NCBI GenBank assembly: GCA_910588125.1
Contig: CAJUPI010000017.1
Coordinates: forward strand, 1-49,816
Length of the DNA stretch: 49,816 bases
From: an uncultured Lachnospiraceae bacterium
GTDB lineage: Bacteria; Bacillota; Clostridia; Lachnospirales; Lachnospiraceae
Direction: 5' to 3'
Positions within the stretch are counted from its first letter, which is position 1; each line of letters starts with the position of its first letter. A model generated the notes under the pieces. It saw nothing but the letters and a program-made list of their open reading frames with translations. It had not been told where the DNA came from and ran no database searches. Positions 16,736 through 25,841 of the stretch are shown in pieces. The translations under genes and the position numbers were made by a program.

Positions 16736-18760
16736 ATGACAGCCAGAAAATGCCAGAGAATTTTAAAGTTTGAGATTAAGCTGTTTTGGAAGGCGGCAGG
16801 TTTCCTGCTGCTTTTTCTGATGCCGCTGTTTTCTTACATAATATTTGAGACAATCACTGGTAATCTGCAATGGATTAATGAAGAGCGGGCGCTTTTGAAC
16901 ATTTTGTGGATGGGCGTTTTTTATCTGATCGTGTTCGCATTCAGCGGCACCAGCCGTATTGCCGTGCCGGTGGTCTCCCTGCTGTTGTTCGTGCTGGCGG
17001 TGGCAGAAGCTTTGGTGGAAGAATTTCGCGGTACACCGATCATGGTATGGGATATGCTGGCATTCAGGACCGGCATGACAGTGGCGGAGAACTATGTGAT
17101 TGAGCTGAATGATGATATGCGGGAGGCAGGCATTGCCCTGCTGCAGTTGAATTTGCTGGCAATGATTTTTCCGGCAAGGCTGCGATGGTGGAAGGAATGG
17201 CTGATCGGCGGATTGGGTTTTGCCGGGATAGCCGTGGGCTTTGTGTTTTATTTTTATCTCTCCATCGTACCGGGACAGGGCATGGAAATTAACATGTGGG
17301 AGATGAAGGATACCTACCAGCACCAGGGTTATATCCTGGTGACAGCGATTTCCCTGAAGTATATGGTAAAGTCGCCTCCTCAGGGATATTCGGCGGCACG
17401 GCTGGCGGAAATCTGTGAACGGGTGGTCAAAGAAGGGGCGCCGGAGAATGAAATGGACGCCTGGAAACGAAACGAAAAAAACATGCCCGGGGAAGGTGCA
17501 GGTAAAACGGCAGGAAAGGATCCAGGGGCAGAGATTGAACGGCTTTTACAGGAAGCTTTTGGACGCGCGGCCAGAGCGGGAATACCAGAAGAAAGAACAG
17601 ATAAGATTTCAGTGGAAAAATCAGCACAAAACGAGATACAACCGGTAAACCTGATCTGTATTATGAATGAAAGCCTTTCAGATCTGCGGGTTGTGGCAGG
17701 CTTTTCCACGAACCAGGAGTATTTCCCTTATCTGGGAAGCTTGAAAAAGAACACGGTTCGGGGCAATCTGTGCGTGCCGGTGTTCGGCGCCTGGACCAGC
17801 AACTCGGAATTTGAATTTCTGACCGGGGATTCCATGGCGCTGCTGCCTTCAGGAGTGATTGCTTATCAGTTTTATGTCAGGCCAGAAACGAATTCTCTGG
17901 TCAGCACGCTGAAAGGGCAGGGCTATGAAACTGTGGCTATGCATCCTTATCCGGCAGAGAACTGGAATCGTGACCGCTGCTATAAGAATATGGGATTTGA
18001 TACGTTTGTGGCGGGTGATGATTATCAGGGAAGTGAAACGATACGCAATTATGTCAGTGATCGCGGCGATTATCAGAAAATCATCGAACAGGTAGAAAAG
18101 AAAAAGCATCCGGATGATAAGCTGTTTATCTTTAATGTCACCATGCAGAACCATGGGGGCTATGAGGGCGTTTATGACAACTTTCAAGAGGATGTATGGC
18201 TTACCGGCTCCCTGAGGGGCAAGTATCCCAAGACGGATCAATATCTCTCCCTGATGCGGCAGTCGGACGAGGCGTTTCGGGAGCTTACGCAATACTTCTC
18301 GTCATGTCAGGAGCCGACCATGATTGTTATGTTCGGGGATCATCAGCCAGGTGTGGAGGATGAGTTTTTTGATGAGATTTACGGGATTCCCAGCAGCGAA
18401 GTACCGGTGGCGCAGCGGCTGATGTGGTATGAGACGCCATTTGTGATCTGGACGAACTATGAGCAGCCCGAGAGAGAGATGGGGCGGTTGGGGGCGGTGT
18501 TTTTGTCCTCGCATGTGTTAAAGCTGGCCAATCTTAAGATGACGCCCTTTCAACAATTTTTGCTAAAGATGTCGGAGAGCATTCCGGTAGTGCATCCTAT
18601 AGGATGTATAGCAAAGAACGGGGACTTTTACAGCTGGGAGGAGGCCAGAGCCGAGGCATGCCCTTATCAGAGGCTGATAGAAGACTATGAGTGCCTGGTG
18701 TACAATCACAGCATGGAGGCGGAAAGCAGGAAGAAGAGGGAGTTATTTACACTGCCATAG
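16736..18760 (+). CDS. LtaS-family phosphoglycerol transferase (membrane sulfatase fold)
   Basis: About 674 residues. Roughly five membrane helices (about residues 15-215) precede an extracellular sulfatase-fold domain. The metal-binding Glu lies in NESLSD (near 311) and the Thr nucleophile in GAWTSNSEFEFLTG (T354). QNHGGY and FGDHQPG supply further metal ligands. LtaS enzymes move glycerol phosphate from phosphatidylglycerol to a lipoteichoic-acid or glycan acceptor. Between membrane and catalytic parts there is an unusually polar, Lys/Glu-rich stretch of about 75 residues (nt 17415-17640). The ATG at 16736 was preferred; a GTG at 16712 in frame is possible. It probably belongs to envelope assembly along with the next locus. 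Confidence 0.88.
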   Translation: MTARKCQRILKFEIKLFWKAAGFLLLFLMPLFSYIIFETITGNLQWINEERALLNILWMGVFYLIVFAFSGTSRIAVPVVSLLLFVLAVAEALVEEFRGTPIMVWDMLAFRTGMTVAENYVIELNDDMREAGIALLQLNLLAMIFPARLRWWKEWLIGGLGFAGIAVGFVFYFYLSIVPGQGMEINMWEMKDTYQHQGYILVTAISLKYMVKSPPQGYSAARLAEICERVVKEGAPENEMDAWKRNEKNMPGEGAGKTAGKDPGAEIERLLQEAFGRAARAGIPEERTDKISVEKSAQNEIQPVNLICIMNESLSDLRVVAGFSTNQEYFPYLGSLKKNTVRGNLCVPVFGAWTSNSEFEFLTGDSMALLPSGVIAYQFYVRPETNSLVSTLKGQGYETVAMHPYPAENWNRDRCYKNMGFDTFVAGDDYQGSETIRNYVSDRGDYQKIIEQVEKKKHPDDKLFIFNVTMQNHGGYEGVYDNFQEDVWLTGSLRGKYPKTDQYLSLMRQSDEAFRELTQYFSSCQEPTMIVMFGDHQPGVEDEFFDEIYGIPSSEVPVAQRLMWYETPFVIWTNYEQPEREMGRLGAVFLSSHVLKLANLKMTPFQQFLLKMSESIPVVHPIGCIAKNGDFYSWEEARAEACPYQRLIEDYECLVYNHSMEAESRKKRELFTLP

Positions 18761-18870
18761 CAGGCCTAACAACGGCAGCAGTACTCGCAGCGGGCAGGAA
18801 ATTAAGAGCAGCTTTGCCTGCTGTGGATAACATCCTGGGTAAAAATCCCTGGGGAAAATGATTAAGATTA

Positions 18871-18899
18871 TTGAATTATTGACGATAATATATTAGAAT
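18871..18899 (+). promoter_or_regulatory. Candidate sigma-A promoter of the glycan locus
   Basis: TTGAAT (18871-18876), 17-nt spacer, TAGAAT (18894-18899), about 50 bases upstream of the first gene. The 18761-18950 gap holds no gene. A loose inverted repeat (GGGCAGG...CCTGC, about 18800-18830) lacks a T-run. Confidence 0.5.
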
Positions 18900-18950
18900 A
18901 TAGCTGAATTTGACATAAAACAGAGGGAAAGCAGGGAGACAAAAAGGTCT

Positions 18951-21506
18951 ATGAAAAAGGCACAGAAGGAACAGGCAGAAAATATTATCCGGCTTTTGGG
19001 CCATGTTCATGACGGGATTAAAAAGGCCGTCGAGAGAAGACAATATAATAATGCTAGGGAACTGCTGTCCCAGTGTCAGGAAAGCGCGATCGAGCTGGGA
19101 GAGACGATTGAGGAGATCGAAGGCGAAGGCTTTGTGACCGTATCATATCTGGAAAATTATTGTGAGGTGGTTTACCAGGCTTACGCTCTGCTCAGCCAGA
19201 TACCGGATGCCAATGCCTCCCGGGTATATAAGAGCCTGCATAAGGCTTTGATTCCAGTGGAAAACAGTGTAAAAAATGATATCAGAATCCGTAGGGAAGC
19301 CGTGTTTTTGCCCTATAAGGCATCGATGTGGGACTCCCTGGAAAGTGTGTGGAGGGCGGCGGATGCGGATCCGGATTGCGACGCCTATGTGATACCGATC
19401 CCTTATTATGACAAGAATCCGGACGGAAGCTTTCGGGAGATGCATTATGAAGGAGAAGAATATCCCGAATATGTCCCGGTGACGTGGTATGAGGATTATA
19501 ATTTTGAGGAACGTCGGCCGGACATGATATTTATTCATAATCCATATGATGAATGCAACTATGTGACCAGTGTGCATCCATTTTTTTATGCTAAGAATTT
19601 AAAGCAATTTACAGAGAAGTTAGTATATATACCTTATTTTATATTGAAAGAGATCGATCCGAAAAACAGAGAAGCGGTAAAAGCGATCGCTCATTTTTGC
19701 ACAGTTCCGGGAACCATTTATGCAGATAAGGTAATCGTACAGTCGGAAGCGATGCGAGAAGCATATCTTGAGGTAATGACAGAATTTACCATAGAGAGAA
19801 CGGATAAGAGAGGAAGCTTTGATGAGAAAGCCTGTATCCGGTATTGGGAAGAAAAGCTTCAGGGAATGGGCTCTCCTAAAATCGACAAGATTTTAAACAG
19901 CCAGGAGGCTGTGAGGATTCCAGAAGAATGGGGAAAGATGATTCAGAAGGCGGACGGAAGCCGGAAAAAGGTTATATTTTATAACACCAGTGTTACAGCA
20001 TTTTTGACTCATGGCGAGAAGATGTTAGAGAAGATGCAGGATGTGTTCCACATTTTTAAAGCGCACCAGGGCGAGGTGGCATTGCTGTGGCGTCCGCATC
20101 CGCTGATGAAGGCAACCATCGGTTCCATGAGGCCGGAGCTTTGGGAAAAATACGAAGCGTGTGTGAAACAATATTGTGAGGACGGCTGGGGGATTTTTGA
20201 TAATACGGCGGATGTGGATCGGGCCGTAATCTTGTGCGACGGTTATTATGGCGATCCCAGCAGCGTGGTACAGCTGTGCAGGAGTAACGGGGTTCCTGTT
20301 ATGATCCAGAATATTGCGACAAGATCCGATACCGATGCTTTTATTCCCAATGACGGTATGTATTTGGAGAATGACAAGACGTGGTTTGTGGGGAATGAAG
20401 ATGGTGTGATCTATCAGATGAATTTACCAGACAGGCAAGTGTTGCCAGTGGCGGTAATCCCGGAGGATATGGGCAGTACATATCGGATTTCTGCCGGAGT
20501 TATTAAGAAAAACCAAAAGCTTTATTGTTTTCCGGACAAAGGGAGATTTATCTGGATCTATGATATGGAAAAGAAAAGCTTTACGAAAACAGAGGTGAAA
20601 AATCCGGAATTCAGCCGTATTCGTATGTTTGATAAATGGCTCGTGAATGAAACGATTTGGTGCGTGTCCTATGGGATGAATCAGATTATCGAGATGGATC
20701 TGGCGACCGAAAAAATTGTGGGTTATTACGATATATTTTCTGACAAAGAGGATGCGGTGGGATATATGTCAGCATTAGTTGGCCAGGATATCTATTGTGT
20801 GTCACGCACCTCAAGAAAGATCTGTGCTTTTGATACTGTTTCCCAAAGGATAACATATTATGAACTTCCGGTAAACGACAGAGGTTTTAATACCATTATT
20901 TTTGACGGAAAGGATTTTTGGCTGAGCGGATATGCAAAACAGGTGTATTCCTGGAATAAGGAAAGCGGAAATATTGACATATGGGATTCATTTCCGCAGG
21001 ATTATCAGGTGAACGGAAGTAGCACGGAAGACAGCAGCGATTGTTTTGCGGAACCGTTATTTTATAAAAGTGCAGTAGTTAAAGATGGAATTATTTTTAT
21101 TCCCTGTAATTCAGAAGCGGCTGTGAGCAATTTTATGCTGTTTGTGAATCGAAAAAATAGGGAAATCCATACATTACATATAGGCCAGGAGACAAAAAGA
21201 GCCGGGGAATATTTCGTGAAAGAATATCAAAGGGATGATATATCCGTGGTATTTTATAACACCAAAAAAAATTATCTGGAAGAATTTAATTCAGAGAAAC
21301 AGCAGACGGAAATAAAGAAAATGAAGACGGATCCAGCAGGCGCCAGGGAATTTTGGAAAGAGAATTATGATGTCAGCGACAGTGTGTGGGAAACAGGTGT
21401 GAATACGATAGAAGATTTTTTCTGGGTTTTGTTGGAAAAAGAAAGTAGGAAGTCGTTGACAAAGCCTGAAGCGGGGAAGCGGATATTTGAGTATTTATGT
21501 GAATAA
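18951..21506 (+). CDS. TagB/TagF-like glycerophosphotransferase fused to a propeller-like domain
   Basis: 851 residues, no signal peptide or membrane helix. The first ~115 residues are helical. Residues about 120-470 resemble CDP-glycerol glycerophosphotransferases: KVIFYNTSVT, LLWRPHPLMKA and CDGYYGDPSSVVQL correspond to the nucleotide- and phosphate-binding segments of the GT-B C-terminal domain. From about 480 to 810 the protein has repeating strands with aromatic/Gly turns (QKLYCFPDKGRFIWIYDM, IYCVSRTSRKICAFD, DFWLSGYAKQVYSWN), as in a beta-propeller. I infer a cytoplasmic polymer-phosphate transferase with a binding tail. The fusion is unusual; the donor is unknown. It heads the AT-rich locus and overlaps the next frame's open region. 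Confidence 0.75.
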   Translation: MKKAQKEQAENIIRLLGHVHDGIKKAVERRQYNNARELLSQCQESAIELGETIEEIEGEGFVTVSYLENYCEVVYQAYALLSQIPDANASRVYKSLHKALIPVENSVKNDIRIRREAVFLPYKASMWDSLESVWRAADADPDCDAYVIPIPYYDKNPDGSFREMHYEGEEYPEYVPVTWYEDYNFEERRPDMIFIHNPYDECNYVTSVHPFFYAKNLKQFTEKLVYIPYFILKEIDPKNREAVKAIAHFCTVPGTIYADKVIVQSEAMREAYLEVMTEFTIERTDKRGSFDEKACIRYWEEKLQGMGSPKIDKILNSQEAVRIPEEWGKMIQKADGSRKKVIFYNTSVTAFLTHGEKMLEKMQDVFHIFKAHQGEVALLWRPHPLMKATIGSMRPELWEKYEACVKQYCEDGWGIFDNTADVDRAVILCDGYYGDPSSVVQLCRSNGVPVMIQNIATRSDTDAFIPNDGMYLENDKTWFVGNEDGVIYQMNLPDRQVLPVAVIPEDMGSTYRISAGVIKKNQKLYCFPDKGRFIWIYDMEKKSFTKTEVKNPEFSRIRMFDKWLVNETIWCVSYGMNQIIEMDLATEKIVGYYDIFSDKEDAVGYMSALVGQDIYCVSRTSRKICAFDTVSQRITYYELPVNDRGFNTIIFDGKDFWLSGYAKQVYSWNKESGNIDIWDSFPQDYQVNGSSTEDSSDCFAEPLFYKSAVVKDGIIFIPCNSEAAVSNFMLFVNRKNREIHTLHIGQETKRAGEYFVKEYQRDDISVVFYNTKKNYLEEFNSEKQQTEIKKMKTDPAGAREFWKENYDVSDSVWETGVNTIEDFFWVLLEKESRKSLTKPEAGKRIFEYLCE

Positions 21507-21522
21507 CCTGGAGGAGGACAAG

Positions 21523-23055
21523 GTGAAGAGGGTTGTGATCTTTGGTACAGAACAAAGAGGGGACGAAACTTATGATATATTAAAATGTATTTCTGAATAT
21601 GAAGTGGTTGCATTTTCTGACAACGATAAAACAAAATGGAACGGAATAAAAAGAGGATTGAATATTTTACCTCCGACTGAAATCAGAACGAGATATCCGG
21701 AATCTATTTTGGTGATAGCCAGTTCTTATTATGCAGATATATGGATGCAACTCAATATAAATGGATGGATCCCTCAAGGTGGTTGCATGGAAAGTGTAAA
21801 TCAGATTATTGGGGATCTTTCCGATTTTAACAGGAAATATTTAATCAGCGAGGTTTGTAGAAAGACTACTTTTTACAATCTGCATTATATAGAAAAAGCA
21901 ATTACAGAAGTAGAAAAGCCAAATACAGAGAAATATTTGATTATTTGCAATGGGGGATATCCGAAAAAGGGCAATCCGCGATGTGCTTTTGCTCACCGGA
22001 GAACCCTGGAATATATAAAAAAGGGAATAAAAGTGGAAGCATTTGGGTTTATACCAGATACTTCACTGGAAACTTATGAATATCAGGGTGTGAAAGTATG
22101 GCAGGGGGGAATTGCAGAGTTACAAAGGCTGATAGAATGTAGAAAATATCAAAAGATATTGATACATTTTATAGAAATAGGGATTATGTATGCAATTTGG
22201 AAAGCTGGTGCAATTGAAATGCCTATGATTGTATATATGCATGGATATGAAGGGCAAAAATGGAATAGGATTTACTTTTGCTATTCGGAAGAAGAAATAA
22301 AAGCGAATAAAGAAAAATGGGAAAAATATGATACTCATAAATTGAGATTTCTTTTTGATATTTTTGGTATGAAAAATATTACATTTGTTTTTGTGTCTGA
22401 GTGGCTGAAAAACAGGGTAAAAAAGAATGTTGGCAGGTTACCGGAGAATTGGACAGTTATTCCTAACTTTATTGATTGTGAATTTTACCAGTCAGAAGAA
22501 AAAAAGGAAGAAGCGAGACGGAAGATATTGTGTATCAAATCTCATGCAACAAAAATATATGCCAATGATTTGACAGCTAAAGCAATATTGGAATTATCTC
22601 AAAAAGATTATTTTAAAGAACTTGAGTTTCATTTGTATGGCGATGGAGTGTTGTTTGAGGAAAATTTCAAAGAATTATTAGAAGAAAAATTTGATAATGT
22701 ACATATACATAAAGAATTTCTGGAACAAGATCAAGTGAGGAAATTATTTGTGCAAAATGGGATTTTGTTAGCACCGACCAGAATGGATACTCATGGTGTC
22801 ATTGCCTGTGAAGGTATGAGTGCTGGAATGGCAGTGATTTCTTGCAATACAGGTGCAGTGCCTGAGTTTATCAATGAAGACAGTGGCTCTTTGTTTGAGT
22901 TTGATAATTATTGGCAGTTGTCAGAAGAAATTGAATACTTATATTTGCACCCAGAAGAATTTCTTCGCAAGGCAAGGAATGCAAGAGAACGAGTTAGAAA
23001 GCAATGTGGATATGAGGCGACAATCCAGAAAGAATTAGAGCTGCTCATGGCATAA
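21523..23055 (+). CDS. Rossmann-like module fused to GT4-like glycosyltransferase
   Basis: About 510 residues. The first ~110 form a nucleotide-binding-like module (VVIFGTEQRGDETYDIL, then VVAFSDND). The remainder is a GT-B glycosyltransferase related to GT4: NWTVIPNFIDC, the donor-site region IACEGMSAGMAVISCNTGAVPEF, and a C-terminal helix. It probably adds one sugar of the surface glycan from a nucleotide donor in the cytoplasm. I chose GTG at 21523 behind GGAGGAGG; the longer TTG start would overlap the previous gene. Confidence 0.82.
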   Translation: MKRVVIFGTEQRGDETYDILKCISEYEVVAFSDNDKTKWNGIKRGLNILPPTEIRTRYPESILVIASSYYADIWMQLNINGWIPQGGCMESVNQIIGDLSDFNRKYLISEVCRKTTFYNLHYIEKAITEVEKPNTEKYLIICNGGYPKKGNPRCAFAHRRTLEYIKKGIKVEAFGFIPDTSLETYEYQGVKVWQGGIAELQRLIECRKYQKILIHFIEIGIMYAIWKAGAIEMPMIVYMHGYEGQKWNRIYFCYSEEEIKANKEKWEKYDTHKLRFLFDIFGMKNITFVFVSEWLKNRVKKNVGRLPENWTVIPNFIDCEFYQSEEKKEEARRKILCIKSHATKIYANDLTAKAILELSQKDYFKELEFHLYGDGVLFEENFKELLEEKFDNVHIHKEFLEQDQVRKLFVQNGILLAPTRMDTHGVIACEGMSAGMAVISCNTGAVPEFINEDSGSLFEFDNYWQLSEEIEYLYLHPEEFLRKARNARERVRKQCGYEATIQKELELLMA

Positions 23056-23199
23056 ATCATAATATTCTCAGATGGTTTTTATGGAGCGTTGTTTAGAAAA
23101 AGAATATTATTAATAATTTTAAGGGAGAAGGTCAATGGAACAACTTAATATATTATATTATTATATGAGGAATTACTTTCACATGAGTTTCTGAAATTT

Positions 23200-24249
23200 T
23201 TGAAAAAGCAGAAAAAAATAGCTTTATATGGGGCTGGAGGAATGTGTGAATGGTGGTTGAAAAATGCCAAGGAATATGAAGTACCTGTTGATATTATTAT
23301 TGATGCAAATAAGTCAGGTGAATTAATGGGTATTCCTATTATAAAATCAGATGTGTTTTTTGGAAAAGAAAGCAATTATCAAGATTATAAGTATATTTTG
23401 ACAACAATTGACTATGTTTACACAATAGGCAGAGAGCTGATTGAACGAGGCATTCATAAGGATGATATTTATGCTCCAGATAGGCAGATGATAATTAATG
23501 GGGGAGGATTCCATGATTTTGCATATGCACAAGCATATTTTACAGTGCTGGATATGATAATTAATAAACAGCATTATTATAATGTATATAATAAACTGCA
23601 AGATGTTCGATCAAAGAAGATTTTCCTGGCAATTTTGAGATATAGAGCTTTTGGAACTTATGATTTGGATAAGGACTTGTATTGCAGAGATGCTTCATAT
23701 TTTCAAAATAATTTTATTAGGTTAGGAATCGATGAAAGTTTGGTTGATGTTGGAGCTTATAATGGAGATTCTATTATTGATTTTTTAATAAAAACAAGAC
23801 ATCAGTATGGAAAAATCTATGCAATTGAAGGAAATGAAAATAGCTGTGAAAAATTAAAGAAAAAATTATATATGGAATATGAAAAAGGAAAATTAGAGGT
23901 CTTTCATGCAGGCGCAGGGTGCAAGCGGGAAACAATAAGTTACAACGGATACCGGGGTGGCTTTGGGAATGAGAAGTTGGAAATATATGCAATGGATGAT
24001 TTACTAAAAGATAAAAAAGTATCTTTGATAAAAATGGATATAGAAGGAATGGAATTGGATGCAATTGAAGGAGCAAGAAAGATAATTACAGAACAAAAGC
24101 CTGGTTTGGCAATATGTGTGTACCATTTGGTGAGAGATATATGGGAAATACAGGAAAAAATCATGGAGATGGTGCCGGAATATAGATTTTGGCTGGAGCA
24201 GCCCGTTAATGTACATATGACAGAAACTGTCCTTTATGCCTCTGTATGA
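23200..24249 (+). CDS. FkbM-type methyltransferase with Rossmann-like N-terminus (5' end frame-broken)
   Basis: 349 residues as drawn from a TTG without a ribosome site. N-terminal module IALYGAGGMCEWWL is followed by the FkbM methyltransferase: LVDVGAYNGDS (SAM site), AIEGNENS, LIKMDIEGMELDAIEGA. FkbM enzymes O-methylate sugars or similar hydroxyls. The likely original start is ATG 23135, behind AAGGGAGAAGG. It reads MEQLNILYYY and then runs into a stop, while the +1-related frame continues it as YEELLSHEFLKFLKKQ into this ORF. One base insertion or a two-base loss in the AT repeat at about 23147-23167 would restore one frame. The domain itself is intact. Confidence 0.8.
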   Translation: MKKQKKIALYGAGGMCEWWLKNAKEYEVPVDIIIDANKSGELMGIPIIKSDVFFGKESNYQDYKYILTTIDYVYTIGRELIERGIHKDDIYAPDRQMIINGGGFHDFAYAQAYFTVLDMIINKQHYYNVYNKLQDVRSKKIFLAILRYRAFGTYDLDKDLYCRDASYFQNNFIRLGIDESLVDVGAYNGDSIIDFLIKTRHQYGKIYAIEGNENSCEKLKKKLYMEYEKGKLEVFHAGAGCKRETISYNGYRGGFGNEKLEIYAMDDLLKDKKVSLIKMDIEGMELDAIEGARKIITEQKPGLAICVYHLVRDIWEIQEKIMEMVPEYRFWLEQPVNVHMTETVLYASV

Positions 24250-24325
24250 AGTTGTGAATTTTTATATAATCAGATAGCGTATAGATTGATTTTGAAGATA
24301 GTTCTTAGAAATAATGAGGAAATTT

Positions 24326-24742
24326 ATGTTGAGTGAACGAGAAGAAGAATTAATAGGACTATATGCGGACGAGATTGATATTATAACCGCCTGTTATGAA
24401 ATGATGGGAAAGCTATTGGATCAAAATCAAATAGCATCTCGTATTGAAGAGCTGAAGATAGAAGAGTTATATATTTATGGCGGAGGATATTTGGGAATTC
24501 AGCTATATCGTGCAGTGGAGGGTTTGGCCAATATCCTTTCTATAGTAGATAAAAGCGGAGGACTCTTGCTTACGCTTCCTGATTTGCCTGTCATGGATCT
24601 GGATACATGGAAGCAGCAATATAAAGATGAATGGGTTATTATTACACCAATAAAGCATTACCGGACAATATACAAGGAACTAATTACCTTTGTACCGTCG
24701 GATAGGCTCATTTTTTTAGGAGAACTCCAGGGAGGAAAGTGA
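24326..24742 (+). CDS. Small stand-alone Rossmann-like protein
   Basis: 138 residues, unknown function. It contains LYIYGGGYLGIQLYRAV followed by ILSIVDKSGG and a hydrophobic-strand pattern, the same module found fused to the ends of transferases at 21523, 23200, 28114, 29349 and 47514. A short helical head precedes it. It could be a separate subunit of a neighbouring transferase or a remnant of a larger fusion. The ATG at 24326 follows GAGGA; an ATG at 24314 is also open. The stop overlaps the next start (TGATG). Confidence 0.7.
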   Translation: MLSEREEELIGLYADEIDIITACYEMMGKLLDQNQIASRIEELKIEELYIYGGGYLGIQLYRAVEGLANILSIVDKSGGLLLTLPDLPVMDLDTWKQQYKDEWVIITPIKHYRTIYKELITFVPSDRLIFLGELQGGK

Positions 24743-25836
24743 TGGTATTCTATATTACTTTTAGAAATCTGAACAGTACAGGACATGCTGGAATAAGAAA
24801 AAAGGTTATTGCTCAGACCAAGGCTCTCGAAAAGGAAATGGGAAGAGCTTATTATACGTTTTGGTGCAATCAAATGGCTTATTTAATGCATGAAGAAGAA
24901 GTAATTGAACAGGAGCTGGCAATTACAAGAAGAGAATATGGTAATGTGCTAATTCATTGGATAGAAAAACATCGTGTTAAGAGAACTTACGTCAGATATC
25001 CTCTGTCAGACCAATCATTTATAGACTTTTTAAGGTATCAAAAAGAAAAGGAAATTCGAACGGTTCTGGAGATTCCAACTTATCCCTATGATGATGAATT
25101 GCCGGAGGGAAGAGGGAAAAAAGAAGATATATATTATAGAAGAATGGTAGGAGAGTATATTGATATTATTTCCACATATTCTTATGATACAGAAATTTGG
25201 GGAAAGAAATGTATCAAACTGATAAATGGAATCGATTTAGATAAGATATCTTTATCAAACAGAAAAAAGGAACACGATCAAATTGTCATGATTGCTGTTG
25301 GATGTATGGAACCATGGCATGGGTTTGAGAGACTGATTGAGGGAATGGGGAATTATTATCTTACCGGAGGCGATAGAAAAGTTTATTTGCAATTGGTAGG
25401 GGAAGGCGTAGAGCTGAATCGCTATAGAAGAGAAATTGAGCATTTTAAAATACAGGAATATGTAGAGATTTGCGGACAAAAAGAAGGAGATGCTTTAACG
25501 GAATGTTTTAATCATTCTGATATTGCAATCGGATCTTTAGGATTTTATAAAAATGGAATAACAGAGGGAAGTCCGATAAAAGGTGCAGAATATTGTGCAA
25601 GAGGGCTTCCTATGGTAATTGGTTATACTGATATGCGCTTTCCGAAAGACATACCTTTTATTTTACAAGTATCAAATGATAATTCAGCTGTAAATATAGA
25701 ACAGATAGTAAATTTTTATGACTGTGTTACTGCCCGGAAAAACTATCAGATGGAAATTCAAAATTATGCCGCACAGTATCTGTCTTGGAACAGGATTATG
25801 AAGCCGGTAGCAGAATATCTAAAGAAAGAAGCATAA
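24742..25836 (+). CDS. Glycosyltransferase, GT-B fold (GT4-like)
   Basis: 364 residues. The N-terminal domain has an open pattern with FYITFRNLNSTGHAGIRKKV. The C-terminal domain has KLINGIDLDKI, a strand-loop region VAVGCMEPWHGFERLIEG (usual in GT4), LVGEGVELNRYR and GSPIKGAEYCARGLPMVIG as the donor-binding segment. It should transfer a sugar from a nucleotide donor during glycan assembly. The start overlaps the previous gene, so the two are coupled. Base composition is strongly AT-rich, like its neighbours. Confidence 0.82.
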   Translation: MVFYITFRNLNSTGHAGIRKKVIAQTKALEKEMGRAYYTFWCNQMAYLMHEEEVIEQELAITRREYGNVLIHWIEKHRVKRTYVRYPLSDQSFIDFLRYQKEKEIRTVLEIPTYPYDDELPEGRGKKEDIYYRRMVGEYIDIISTYSYDTEIWGKKCIKLINGIDLDKISLSNRKKEHDQIVMIAVGCMEPWHGFERLIEGMGNYYLTGGDRKVYLQLVGEGVELNRYRREIEHFKIQEYVEICGQKEGDALTECFNHSDIAIGSLGFYKNGITEGSPIKGAEYCARGLPMVIGYTDMRFPKDIPFILQVSNDNSAVNIEQIVNFYDCVTARKNYQMEIQNYAAQYLSWNRIMKPVAEYLKKEA

Positions 25837-25841
25837 AGTAA

